Shown here: positions 38,666 through 47,699 of the stretch, piece after piece
How positions within the stretch are numbered: the first letter of the stretch is position 1
How the letters are laid out: each line of letters opens with the position of its first letter
From: Schizochytrium sp. CCTCC M209059
Lineage: Eukaryota > Sar > Bigyra > Thraustochytrida > Thraustochytriidae
Length of the DNA stretch: 64,000 nucleotides
Direction of reading: 5' to 3'
NCBI GenBank assembly: GCA_000818945.1
Contig: KN805370.1
Coordinates: 136,111 to 200,110 of the forward strand
Notes under the pieces: model-generated
What the model was told of the DNA's origin: nothing
The model's input: only the letters and a program-made list of their open reading frames with translations
The model's database searches: none
Program-made: the position numbers and the translations under genes

Positions 38666-39774
38666 AATGGTTGATGGCCAGGACAGCCGGGCCACGGTCT
38701 CGTATCACGGGGGTTCTCGCTCTCGCAAGGTCTCACGAGCTCGCGCGAGCTCGTGCGAGAGACTTTCCACGTTTTGGTTTGTTGATCGCGTGAGCACTAC
38801 TCTGTCTATGCAGCGCACGTACGTATATGCGTACGTACGTACATGTATGATGTTGTCTTGATCGAAAAGGAGGGAGCTAGCAGGCTAGCTAAGCGCCCTC
38901 GACAAGATGACCGTTTCGTTTGTGGTCTAATTACCCGTTAGACCTTTTTAATATCCTAAAAACAGTTTGTTTTCTCTCATTCATATCCAGGCCTATTCGC
39001 TCACAGTCACCGGCGGCCAATCAGGTCTAGGTAGGCCCTAGGTAGTTTTTACGAGGGAGATTGAAGAGTGTCTTTTTATTTTTTTTATGGGCTGGATCTC
39101 GACCACGCTATAAGGAAAAGTCGTGGATAAAGTACACTTGTGATGAATGAAATAAAGCGAGGGAAAAAGGAGGCAGGGAAGCAGGAGACAAAGGCGTGCG
39201 ATCCTGCAACGCCACTGTTTTTATACTCTTTCATTCTAGATGTCCGGCGAATGCGATATGCGATGACGAGGAAGGCATCTCGAACTCTTTGTATAACGGA
39301 GCTTGATCCAAGATCAAGGTCACAGACAGCCTCATCCTCTTTTCCAAGTCTCGAGGACTCCTTCGCCCAGTCAAAGAAACAATCCTGCAGCTCCTATTCC
39401 CGTCGATCCACAGCCGCTTGCCTTCTTTCTACCAACCTGTATCCATCATCCATATGTTGCCGTCCATGCCATGATTCACTCGCACTTTCATTGACGCGCG
39501 AGTCAAAGGCCATCCTCTCCATGCTAGCTAGGCCTAGGGCTAGACCTAGGTCTACTATTATTCCTCGGAAAAAAATCCATTCTTGGGCGCGGACACCAGA
39601 GCCGGCGCAATGCGCTCGGTCGCGGGCAGTAGCGGAGCGGTAACGGGTCCTAGCGGCCGCCCTCTCTATCTTGGCTCCCGGCGGCGGCTCGGCTCGCAGA
39701 CTGGGAGCACGCGACCCTTGGGCCCGCCCGCCTGAGCCGCCTTCGCGCCGCGCCTGGAGGGAGACCCGCGCAGG
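38666..39774. other. Divergent intergenic region between dynein-2 and the Tyr/Pro-rich gene
   Basis: It probably holds both promoters. A near-palindromic series of TCACGAGCTCGCGCGAGCTCGTGCGAG-type inverted repeats (about 38730-38760) lies 70-100 bases upstream of the dynein start. A CGTACGTATATGCGTACGTACGTACATG tract follows at 38817-38845. Three AGGCCT-centred palindromes occur: 38989, the imperfect 39030 site and 39529. No credible gene is seen; ORFs are interrupted or Arg/Ser-rich. Confidence 0.5.
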
Positions 39775-40377
39775 ATGGCGGGGTACAACCCGTACGCGCA
39801 GGCGGACACCGGGCGCGAGATCTACCAGCAGGCCATCGGCGCGCCGGTGCCCGCGCCGACGTTCCAGCCGGTGTACGGGGCGGCGCCGGCGCCCATGGCA
39901 CACCCGTACCAGCCCACCTACGGCGCGCAGCCGCCTTCGCCCCGACACCAACACGCGCCGCAGTACACGTACGCGCCGCCGCCGGCCCTGCCGCGCTCGC
40001 CGCCGCCGCCCCACCGCAAGGCCTACGGGCCGCAGCCGGGCTATGCGCCGCCGCCGCCGGCCCAGCCGGTCTACGTCCACCAGCAGGGGGGCTACGCCCC
40101 TCTGCCGCACGTCCACACCGTGGTCGTGTCGGGCGGCAGTCCGCACAAGGTAAGTTTCTTCGCCTCGCCATGACGTTCTCCTGTCGCGATCAGGCTTGCT
40201 TGGTAGCGCTTGCTTGAGAAGGACCTCGATCTGTATGTAGCTCACGCAGAACATCATGGATATGCTTTCTTTTCACAGGCACCGAAGGGCTACAAGCACA
40301 AGGGCTACAAGCACAAGGGCTACAAGCATAAAGGGTACAAGATGAAGTTCGGCAAGTTTGGCAAGTTCTTCAAGTAA
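39775..40377 (+). CDS. Tyr/Pro-rich protein with GYKHK-repeat basic tail (two exons)
   Basis: Exon 1 is 39775-40149, exon 2 is 40279-40377, giving 157 residues. The intron (40150-40278, 129 nt, phase 0) starts GTAAGT and ends TTTTCACAG. Residues ~1-115 are a low-complexity Pro/Tyr/Ala/Gln region with repeated (P/Q)xYxxxP and GYAPPP units. Residues ~117-125 give a short beta-like VHTVVVSGGS. The entire second exon is a basic tail, APKGYKHKGYKHKGYK... followed by KFGKFGKFFK. The layout recalls GYPPQ-rich eukaryotic proteins such as the plant GPRP type, which end in an HGKFKHGKFK tail. Those are small proteins of uncertain, often membrane-associated, role. Similarity may be compositional. Without splicing, the ORF would end in an unrelated seven residues. 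Confidence 0.82.
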
Positions 40378-40558
40378 ACTCAGCGGCGACGTCATATTGT
40401 CTTGCTCAATGTGATAAAGAGCAAATGTGGATAAAGAAAAAATAAGAAAAAGATTCAAAACAATTCCTTCGTCCAAGCGCGCCCCCGACAGGTACGCCGG
40501 TCTGATTTCCTTGCTGGCTCAACCCTAGAACCTGTGAGCGATGCTCAGGATTTACATG

Positions 40559-41488
40559 TTATTCGACCTTGATCTTGCGTGGACCGAGTCCAAGGGTCAC
40601 ACGGACGAGAAGTCGCGCAGGGCGGACAATTGTCTCTGTCATGGCAGGAAAGAGACGCGCCAATACGAGCACCAGACAGAGTGTGGCTTGCAAATTGGCT
40701 TTATAAAGTGGCGTGGCGTCACGGAAATTATGGTAGATGAGGACAACGTAAAAGGCGCTTTCCATCGTCCAAGGTGCGCCATCGTCAAGTGGACGTAGTC
40801 CCTTGTTCATGGGCAGGAAGGCGCCGCCGCTGCCTCCAATCGTCCCGCAAATCACCGGGCCAAGCCAGTCTGCCCCAGTTGGCGCAAGCGCAAGCTGAGC
40901 CTTGGTGTACCATGAGAAGAGAACCCAGCATCGGAAAATCTCGTACCCAACGTCAACAAGCAATTTCACCACCCAGGTGTTCACGAGTCGGCGCCAAGTT
41001 GCGCCAAAGAACATATTATGGTACAAGATCCACGCGAGCACCATTGCGCTCACGAGCTTGGGATTTGCGATCGGGGGCGCTGGGACGCCAAGAAGCGCAG
41101 GATTGATAAGACTTCCACCGTATCCGGCCATGCACGCCATAACGATCGACTGCACGAATCTTTCCTTGTGCAGTTCGAGTGACATGGCGGCTGCCGTTTT
41201 CTTTACGACGCATACGCAGTACAATCCCAGCAGGAGCTCCCAGTACAGCTCGGGCGGCGCTGGCAGCGCCTCGAGCCAAGGTCTCGACCCGGGCACCGTC
41301 TCCTCGCACGCGTGGCCGTCTTTCAAGCCCCCAAAATCGCCAACTGCCGTCCACGCGCGCAGAGCCTGCACCCCGCACGCCTCTGCCGCCATCGCCTCGT
41401 CCATCGCTGCTTCCCCTCCACGCGTCGCCGCGCCCACCTTGTTCGCCTCCTGCAAGAGGTTTTGCAAGAGTCGTCTTGTCTTGTTCAT
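40559..41488 (-). CDS. Polytopic membrane protein, TRIC-like cation channel candidate
   Basis: A 309-residue protein. After ~75 soluble residues come about seven hydrophobic segments. The pattern fits trimeric intracellular cation (TRIC) channels: a small-residue CMAGYGGSLINPALLG segment with a following Pro-rich loop (PAPPIANPK), WILYHNMFFGATWRRLVNTW, and a glycine-rich VICGTIGGSGGAFLP stretch mirroring the internal repeat. TRIC channels sit in the ER and supply counter-ions during calcium release; typical length is 280-310 residues. Sequence identity is low by eye, so another seven-helix family is possible. The open frame begins with a GTG at 41500; the first ATG (41488) is chosen. The stop is 181 bases from the end of the convergent Tyr/Pro-rich gene. 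Confidence 0.6.
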   Translation of the reverse strand: MNKTRRLLQNLLQEANKVGAATRGGEAAMDEAMAAEACGVQALRAWTAVGDFGGLKDGHACEETVPGSRPWLEALPAPPELYWELLLGLYCVCVVKKTAAAMSLELHKERFVQSIVMACMAGYGGSLINPALLGVPAPPIANPKLVSAMVLAWILYHNMFFGATWRRLVNTWVVKLLVDVGYEIFRCWVLFSWYTKAQLALAPTGADWLGPVICGTIGGSGGAFLPMNKGLRPLDDGAPWTMESAFYVVLIYHNFRDATPLYKANLQATLCLVLVLARLFPAMTETIVRPARLLVRVTLGLGPRKIKVE

Positions 41489-42106
41489 GCAAACTTTCAC
41501 CGGCTAAACCCTGGTCCTCCTCGCAGGGAGGCACGATGCACGTTTCCGACCCCCATACCTTCAATATGCCAGGCACCTTAGCAGCCCGTGCACCTTTCGT
41601 TAAAACCTAGTTTTCCTACTGTGCCCCTGCGGTTTCGCCGGCGCGGCGCCCCTTTTCACCCCAAAACCTCATAAGCCCGGGCGCGGCCACCCCGCCGCCC
41701 TCGCCGCCGCCGCCGCCNNNNNNNNNNNNNNNNNNNNNNNNNGTCCGCGCTCGCGCGGTCTCCGGCGCGGCGCGGGCAGCCAACAACCCGGCGTCGAGAC
41801 GGACCTTGCTCGCTCGGGACCACGGCGCCGCGCGACGGACGTGTGCACGCTCGACGAGGCCGCGCGCCTGCACGTGCTCGTGCCGCAGCGCCCCGAGGCC
41901 GAGCCCGCCTCGCCTCGAGCTCGAGACGCGGGTCGGGCCCGGGAGCAAACCGTCGTCGCGAGAGAGCAGAGCCTTCGTGGTGGTGGTGGGGGTGGTCGCG
42001 GGTTGCCTGGCCTTGCGAATAGACGCGTCCCAAAGGCCGCGCGCGCGCGAGCGTACCTGCTCTGCTCGAGCCACGGCGCGCGGCAGGGAGTGCATAGCGA
42101 GGGTGA
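41489..42106. other. GC-rich intergenic region with assembly gap
   Basis: It contains 25 N (41718-41742) flanked by a GCC repeat. ORFs on both strands run through the gap and are Arg/Ala-rich artefacts. It should contain the promoters of the divergent TRIC-like and PIP-kinase genes. A missing 5' exon of the kinase gene cannot be excluded. Confidence 0.5.
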
Positions 42107-44005
42107 ATGCCGCCACATCCGGGGCAAAGCCCGTCCGGGCTCGACGCCACGGCCCCGCCGGCGTCGCCAAAATTGGGAATGCAGATGTTTGCTGAGCGCG
42201 ACACGCCGCAGCAGCAGCAGGCAGACTTCGAGCAGGATGTGGCCATGCGCGTGAGCGGGATGGTGGACACCACCAGTGCTGCGGGCCTTCCCGTGGAAGA
42301 GTACAAGTTGCGGCGCAACAAACATGGGCACGGCGGCAGCGTGCGGTATTTGCGCCCCACAAGTGAGACAGTGAGCTCGCAAGAACAGAGCATGCGTCGA
42401 ACACTCTCGGACCCAATTGGGTTTTCCGAGGAGAGTCTCGAATCCTGTGGCGCCATGTCGGTGCCGGGGGAAGATGGCGACGAGGCACGATTTTCTCGCC
42501 ATAGCGGAGAACATCTTCATCATCGGGAACAGCCTCCACCCTTCGCGCAGCTCGACGATGGGCCCCACCAGCCTGTCATGAAGCATTACGAACGTTCGGA
42601 ACTCAAGACAGGAAGGGAGCACAAACCCAAAAAGGGCGAGATCACGGAGGAGCATGAACAGTACAAAATCACGTATTGCATGATGCTCGGAATCCGCTTT
42701 TCCGTGTCGCGACAGGGGCTCTATGGCCCCTATGCTGATCCCGAGAGCGGGCGGCGCGACTTGACAACGGATGACTTCATGCGCGTAGACCGTATCGTCT
42801 TTAATCCGGAGGGGTCAGCCCTGACGCCTGCGCACAATCTGCCGTCGCGCTTCCTGTTCAAGGATTATTCACAGGAGGTTTTCCGTCGCCTGCGCGCGAG
42901 GTTCAGCATCGACGACGCCGACTACCTGCTCTCGCTCGCTTCGTCATACAACTACATTGAGTTCGTCACCAATTCCAAGTCTGGGCAGTTCTTTTTTTAC
43001 TCCAACGACGGGCACTACCTCATCAAGACGCAGACCAAGGGCGAGTCCAAGTTTCTGCGCCAGGTCCTGCCACAGTACTACATGTACATGATGGAGAACG
43101 AGGATTCTCTACTTGTGCGTATCTGTGGTATGCACCGCATCAAGCTCTCGCATATGCGCCACAGCCTTCATTTTGTTATTCTCAAGTCCGTCTACGGAAA
43201 TGCAGCCTCGCGCCGCATCCACACCCTGTACGATCTCAAGGGATCCACCGTGGGACGAGCAGCCAAACGTCACGAGGCCGTCTACAAGGACCTAGACCTC
43301 ATCAACAATGGGCAGACCTTCAAGCTTGGACCGAAAAAGGCTGCCTTCATGGCCCAGCTCGAAAAGGATGCCAACTTCCTCGCGGACCTCCACATTATGG
43401 ACTATTCTCTCCTTGTTGGCATTCACAACAAGCTGGCTGAGCCAAGCTCAAATCGTATCGGCACGCTCACGGGTCAGAGCTCGCGCTGCCTTGGTCTCGA
43501 GCGCGCGATATCGCGCAAAATATCTCAGGCCGATCTGGTCCCGCGGAGTCCGTTTTGCCTCAATAGCGGCTCCCCAACCGGCGTCTCTGATGCCGGGTCT
43601 ATGGTGTCGCGCATCGTGGAAGGAGCTGTGACGGATGATAATGATGATGCAGGGGAGGAGGACGACGACGACGGAGATACTTTTAGCGACGACGCCACAA
43701 GTGCTGTGGCATCATTTACCCAGTATCCTCCCGAGGATGGAACGCTGGGTGACGATACTTTTGATCCTTTGCCTCCACCCGATTCCATCTTTTCGCCAAC
43801 GGATGCGGTGGACGCCGAAGGCCGTCAGGGGAGTGAGATTTACTATTTTGGCATCATCGACATTCTGCAGCTCTACAATGGCCGAAAGAGGACGGAAAAC
43901 CTGCTCAAGTCCATTGTTGAAGGTGGAGATGCCGGTATCTCGTCTGTGAATCCACAGCGCTACGCGTCAAGGTTCATCAAGTTCATTGATGCTCATGTTG
44001 AGTAG
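42107..44005 (+). CDS. Phosphatidylinositol phosphate kinase (PIP4K/PIP5K family)
   Basis: A 632-residue lipid kinase that makes phosphatidylinositol 4,5-bisphosphate or a related lipid at the cytosolic membrane face. Residues 1-175 are disordered, with Gln-, His- and Ser-rich parts. The PIPK catalytic domain starts near 178 (EEHEQYKITYCMMLGIRFSV). It includes SRFLFKDYSQEVFRRLR, the ATP-binding lysine strand HYLIKTQTKGE, HTLYDLKGSTVGR, the catalytic-loop block NFLADLHIMDYSLLVGIH (~425), and after an insert the metal-binding FGIIDILQLYNGRKR. The ending ISSVNPQRYASRFIKFI marks the activation/specificity loop; VNPxxY is closer to type II enzymes. The insert (~440-575) is long, Ser- and Asp-rich. 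The ATG at 42107 is the first in frame; a second Met at 42188 is also possible. Confidence 0.93.
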   Translation: MPPHPGQSPSGLDATAPPASPKLGMQMFAERDTPQQQQADFEQDVAMRVSGMVDTTSAAGLPVEEYKLRRNKHGHGGSVRYLRPTSETVSSQEQSMRRTLSDPIGFSEESLESCGAMSVPGEDGDEARFSRHSGEHLHHREQPPPFAQLDDGPHQPVMKHYERSELKTGREHKPKKGEITEEHEQYKITYCMMLGIRFSVSRQGLYGPYADPESGRRDLTTDDFMRVDRIVFNPEGSALTPAHNLPSRFLFKDYSQEVFRRLRARFSIDDADYLLSLASSYNYIEFVTNSKSGQFFFYSNDGHYLIKTQTKGESKFLRQVLPQYYMYMMENEDSLLVRICGMHRIKLSHMRHSLHFVILKSVYGNAASRRIHTLYDLKGSTVGRAAKRHEAVYKDLDLINNGQTFKLGPKKAAFMAQLEKDANFLADLHIMDYSLLVGIHNKLAEPSSNRIGTLTGQSSRCLGLERAISRKISQADLVPRSPFCLNSGSPTGVSDAGSMVSRIVEGAVTDDNDDAGEEDDDDGDTFSDDATSAVASFTQYPPEDGTLGDDTFDPLPPPDSIFSPTDAVDAEGRQGSEIYYFGIIDILQLYNGRKRTENLLKSIVEGGDAGISSVNPQRYASRFIKFIDAHVE

Positions 44006-44851
44006 TCTTGTTCATCCTTTATATAGGGGCCTGATAGAACCGTAGAGAGTGTCTTTCTAGGGGGCTGACGGGACAGTAGAGAGTGTCTTTCCGCCTGTCC
44101 GCCTGTCCGTCTGTTTGTCTCCTTCCTCCCCCTCGATCTTGTTCACCCCGCGTGTCTTTTATTTTGTTTATGTGTGTTTCAACTCATCTACTTTCTGTGC
44201 GTCTTCTTGCTCTGCATGAGTTAGTTTGTTTTTTCCAAGTTGCGATCGCGATCTAGCATGGTGTTGTCTCGATCTCGCACTTGCTCTTGCTTCTTCCAAA
44301 GACAAAAGCAAGAAACGTCTTGATCTTACTTGGACGTGTTGATTGCGTATGAATCGTGGCTCGCTGCAGTACGTTTTTTTGGTCATGAGTGATGAGGAGG
44401 ATGCAAGCTTAAAGCCTATTGCTATTACGCCTGAAAGCTGCCAACGCCTTCCTTCCATCGGGCAAGGTGCGCTGAGAAGTGTCCGATTACTACCTAATAA
44501 CTTTCGAAAAGAATGAAAGTCTTGCTATTACTTGGCGAAGAAACCTGGAATATGCTTTCTTTGTCTGCCACGCGCGGCTGCACCTGCTGCCAGCAAAAAA
44601 CATTTACACACTCGACAATTTCCAGCAAGCGATGATGATTGGAGACGTGCCAACGGTGCGGCGAGGAGCTGGTGCCGACCCACGACCGGGAGCGGCAGTG
44701 ACGGACGGGCGGAAGACACGCCCTTACTGCAATTTGACGCAGCAGGCTGCAGCTGCTGTTACTTTCTGCTGCTGCGCAAAATAGGGCGAGCGGGCCTTTG
44801 CCACGTCTCACTTCGCTCTCCTCAATGCTACTGCTATTGTTGCTGCTGCTG
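44006..44851. other. Intergenic region, no gene seen
   Basis: It contains a short direct repeat, GTAGAGAGTGTCTTTC, at about 44043 and 44080 just after the PIP-kinase stop, then pyrimidine-rich sequence. A minus-strand frame at 44494-44859 (Ser-rich start) is open for 121 codons but has no recognisable domain. Confidence 0.4.
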
Positions 44852-45322
44852 CTAGCCAATTAGAGCAAGCCAGCTTGCTACCAATTCGCCAGTCATTGCC
44901 GCCCGTGAAATCGTGCCGTGCCATCCGTGTTGCGAAAGCCTGCTGCTGCTGTCGGCTGGAGCTAGGGCAGACGCGCAGTCGCTGCCGGTGATGTTGCTAT
45001 CGACAGCGTCTTTCGGTGTCCATGAGCACGAGTCTGCGGGGATCGCGACATCGCTCTGAAGTTTGGTCTGAATGCCTCGTCGGCGCTCCAGCGGTGTGCA
45101 GAGGCGCGTTGTGCAGCTTTCCTGGTAGCTAGGTCTCAAGCAGCCGCCCTTCCGTGCCACCCCTGCCAGGATCAATCCATCTCTACTCTTTTGTGCGCCG
45201 GGAGACGCTGGCTGCTCGTCGCAGCGCTGCGTACAAGCAGCAGCAGGCAGGGAAGCGACTAGAATACCAAGCAGGCAGGGAAGCAACAGAGCAACAACAA
45301 TCATCCAAGCACTCCATGCCAT
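44852..45322 (-). CDS. Doubtful small secreted protein candidate
   Basis: From the ATG at 45322 the frame encodes 156 residues beginning MAWSAWMIVVALLLPCLLG ... AAACTQR, which looks like a signal peptide of about 30 residues with cleavage near AAA-C. The remainder is polar, has about seven cysteines, and matches no family I know. Codon composition is close to that of neighbouring non-coding sequence, and CTG/TGC repeats lie around it, so the hydrophobic start could be chance. Reported because it is open, ATG-initiated and of plausible architecture; expression evidence would decide. Confidence 0.25.
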   Translation of the reverse strand: MAWSAWMIVVALLLPCLLGILVASLPAAACTQRCDEQPASPGAQKSRDGLILAGVARKGGCLRPSYQESCTTRLCTPLERRRGIQTKLQSDVAIPADSCSWTPKDAVDSNITGSDCASALAPADSSSRLSQHGWHGTISRAAMTGELVASWLALIG

Positions 45323-46290
45323 TGCTAGAAAATTGACGCACGCGCGCAGCCGAACACACTCACACCTGCACCACATAAAGGCCGTCTCCGTCGCCAACCC
45401 TCCTCCACCCACACATACACATACACGCACACACACGCGCACGCGCGCGTACACACGAGCGACAGCCGACTGCGCGTCGCCGGAAGCGCACTAGCAGTAA
45501 GCCAGCGATCCCGCCGGCGGCGTCTGCGTAGACGAGCACGAGATCTCTCTCGTTCTTCCGTGCCGCCCGTGCTGTCCGTGCCGCGAGCCGGCCAGGCCTC
45601 GCGCGGCTCCGGCTCATCTCGACCCAGCTCATCTCGGTCCGGATCCTCGCGCCTCGACCTGCCGCCGGCGCCGCTCCGCTCGGCCTGCGCGGAGGCCGAG
45701 AGAGAGAGAGAGAGCATCGTGGCTCGCGCAGCGACCCGGAGGATTTGTCTGCGATAGCGACCAGCAGCAGCGGCGGCAGGCTGCAGCGAGACCTGGCTGT
45801 CGAGCACCCCCGCGAGTTCTGCAATGACTGCGACCCCCGTCCGTCCTGGGGTCAGACGGTCAGTCGTTCGTCAGTCTCCGCGCCTCCAGACGGCTACACT
45901 TTGCTGTTGCTAGCGCGCGGCTATGACTCCGCCCGCATGCGCCGGCTTGGTCAGGCTTGGTCGTTCCCCGTGCGAGGTGCTGGCAGCGCCGCTCGGGCTG
46001 GTTGTATAGCAATAGGAGGGCTCGGAGTAGGCCCCACCTAGTAGCCTATGGAGTAGTGGCAAGGAACGTCACGGCGCTAGTGGTAGCTAGGGAGAGGGAA
46101 GGAGTGGCCGCCGTCTGGCGCCGCCGCTGATCAGCCAGCAGACCCCAGCGCCGAATCGACCCGAGCGTCCTCGTGCCGCCGCCCGTGCCGCTGCTTTGCT
46201 CAAGTACAGCGCGGCGGGCCGCGGAGCCGAGACGGCAGAGACAGAGCAGCCGCGATACCGCCCAGGAGGAGCGGCGCGGATCCGGACGCC
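45323..46290. other. Intergenic region, GC-rich with a CA/CG dinucleotide tract
   Basis: It contains an imperfect (CA)n / (CG)n stretch at about 45411-45455, an (AG)n run at about 45697-45714, and GC-rich sequence with no credible protein frame. The promoter and possibly a 5' exon of the GT34-like gene should lie at its right end. Confidence 0.45.
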
Positions 46291-47523
46291 TTGGGCATAG
46301 GCGCCGGCACGTCCAGAGTTGAGAGGTGCAGCGCGCAGAGGTGGAGCACCGCGAACCCGCATGGAGACCTCGAGGCGGCCGCCGCGACAGAGACCCTGCA
46401 GGCCGCGCGCACGGGCGGCAAGGCCCGCCGAAAGGGTAGAGGCGATCACTCGTGGGGCTCACGGTACAGAGATGTCGGGGCCGTGCTCAAAGGCGCTACA
46501 GCGCTCATTGCGTCATGGGGCCAAAGTTGCATACTGATTGCAGTCAGACTCTGTCTGCATGAGAAGGAAGCCGAAGATCTGGCGCGTAAGCCCGCTAGGT
46601 CGTCAACACTCTACGCGCGACTGCGGCGTCTCATCCTGGCGCTATGCGCCCTGCTCATGATGCTCACACTCGTTCTGCAAGACGTTCGATTGCATAAATC
46701 TTTGCAACTGGAATCTGTGCCGCCTGAAATCTGCGCACATTTTACCCCAGTTGAGTTTGCCAAGCGGCAGGCAGACGTCCGCGCCGAAGATGCCAAGCCT
46801 CGCATTGCGATCGCGACGATATTACAAGACATTGAGCCCGAGGCACGGCTGACATCTCTACAAAATAAGCAAGAGTACGCCAAGAGGCACGGCTATGACT
46901 TAATCGTGGCTGACGATGTGGTCGACAAAAGCCGGGCTCTGGAGTGGTCAAAGCTCTTGGCCGTGGAGCGGCACCTGCCAAACTATGACTATGTGCTGTA
47001 CGCGAGCCCAAGCGCAGTCTTCATGAACATGGAGCTTCGCATTGAGGACATTCTTGATCCCTGGCATAGCATCTTCCTTTCTCGCGACCAAGATGGCCTC
47101 AACACTGCCGTTATGCTGATGCGCAACGAACCGTGGGTCTTTCAGTTCATCCGACAGGTATGGGGCCAGACATGGGTCCTCACAGCGCGAGAAATTCTAC
47201 AAGAGGAAGAGCGTCGCGCGTTGCAGTTCTTGTATGGGTCGATCAGCATGAACCAAGTCGCGGATCGAAATGGAATTCTTCGAAATCCTGAAGCGCACGT
47301 GGTGCGGGAACGAGTGAAGTCCGTCGATTCCTGCGCTTTGAGTGAGAATGCGTGCAAGGCTGTAAGCGCAAGCGCAGATTTTTTCCGGGGCGCTTGCAAG
47401 CAGGCCGTGTATGCAGAAGGAAACTTTATTGTACACTTCGATGACAGATATGTCGAAGCCGATCGCACTCGTCTAACTCTTCAAGCTGCAGCGATGGCAG
47501 AGCAGCGCAACCGACTACCATAG
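46291..47523 (+). CDS. GT34-like (GMA12/MNN10) glycosyltransferase, 5' end unresolved
   Basis: The frame is open from 46291 (a TTG) to 47523. The first in-frame ATG falls inside the membrane anchor, so an upstream exon or start is probably missing. LRRLILALCALLMMLTLVL is a type II signal anchor, followed by a stem and a luminal catalytic domain. Family blocks are RIAIATILQDIE, NKQEYAKRHGYDLIV, EWSKLLAVERHLPNYDYVLY, FLSRDQDGLNTAVMLMRN and FIVHFDD near the end. GT34 members transfer galactose, mannose or xylose in the Golgi. The metal-binding DxD motif that should follow YDYV (normally W-D-x-D-A) reads YASPSAVFMN here, with serine at both Asp positions. The fold is probably intact, but classical metal-dependent activity is doubtful. 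No frame break is visible within the catalytic part. Confidence 0.78.
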   Translation: MGIGAGTSRVERCSAQRWSTANPHGDLEAAAATETLQAARTGGKARRKGRGDHSWGSRYRDVGAVLKGATALIASWGQSCILIAVRLCLHEKEAEDLARKPARSSTLYARLRRLILALCALLMMLTLVLQDVRLHKSLQLESVPPEICAHFTPVEFAKRQADVRAEDAKPRIAIATILQDIEPEARLTSLQNKQEYAKRHGYDLIVADDVVDKSRALEWSKLLAVERHLPNYDYVLYASPSAVFMNMELRIEDILDPWHSIFLSRDQDGLNTAVMLMRNEPWVFQFIRQVWGQTWVLTAREILQEEERRALQFLYGSISMNQVADRNGILRNPEAHVVRERVKSVDSCALSENACKAVSASADFFRGACKQAVYAEGNFIVHFDDRYVEADRTRLTLQAAAMAEQRNRLP

Positions 47524-47699
47524 CCCTCTCTTTTTCTCTTTCTTTTTTCCTTTCCTTTCTTCTCCCACATGTTCAGAAGCGCAAGCTACAGGTCCCGAAC
47601 ATTTATGTGCGACGCAATTCCTGCCCAGGAGATCTCATCGCGGTTTGTTTTGCTTGTAGTTGCTCTTCTTCTTGTTGTTTTTCATTTTCATTTTCATTT

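Noticed and set aside
26159..38695. Dozens of open frames on the plus strand across the dynein gene (for example 33404-33988 and 37049-37835)
   Set aside because: They are antisense shadows of a well-conserved dynein frame and show no family features of their own.
39394..40257. Long Arg-rich minus-strand frame over the Tyr/Pro-rich gene
   Set aside because: It is antisense to a well-supported spliced gene, with composition expected from GC-rich complement.
41616..42655. Minus-strand frames spanning the 25-N gap and the PIP-kinase 5' region
   Set aside because: They contain unknown residues and are antisense to the kinase gene, with no family features.
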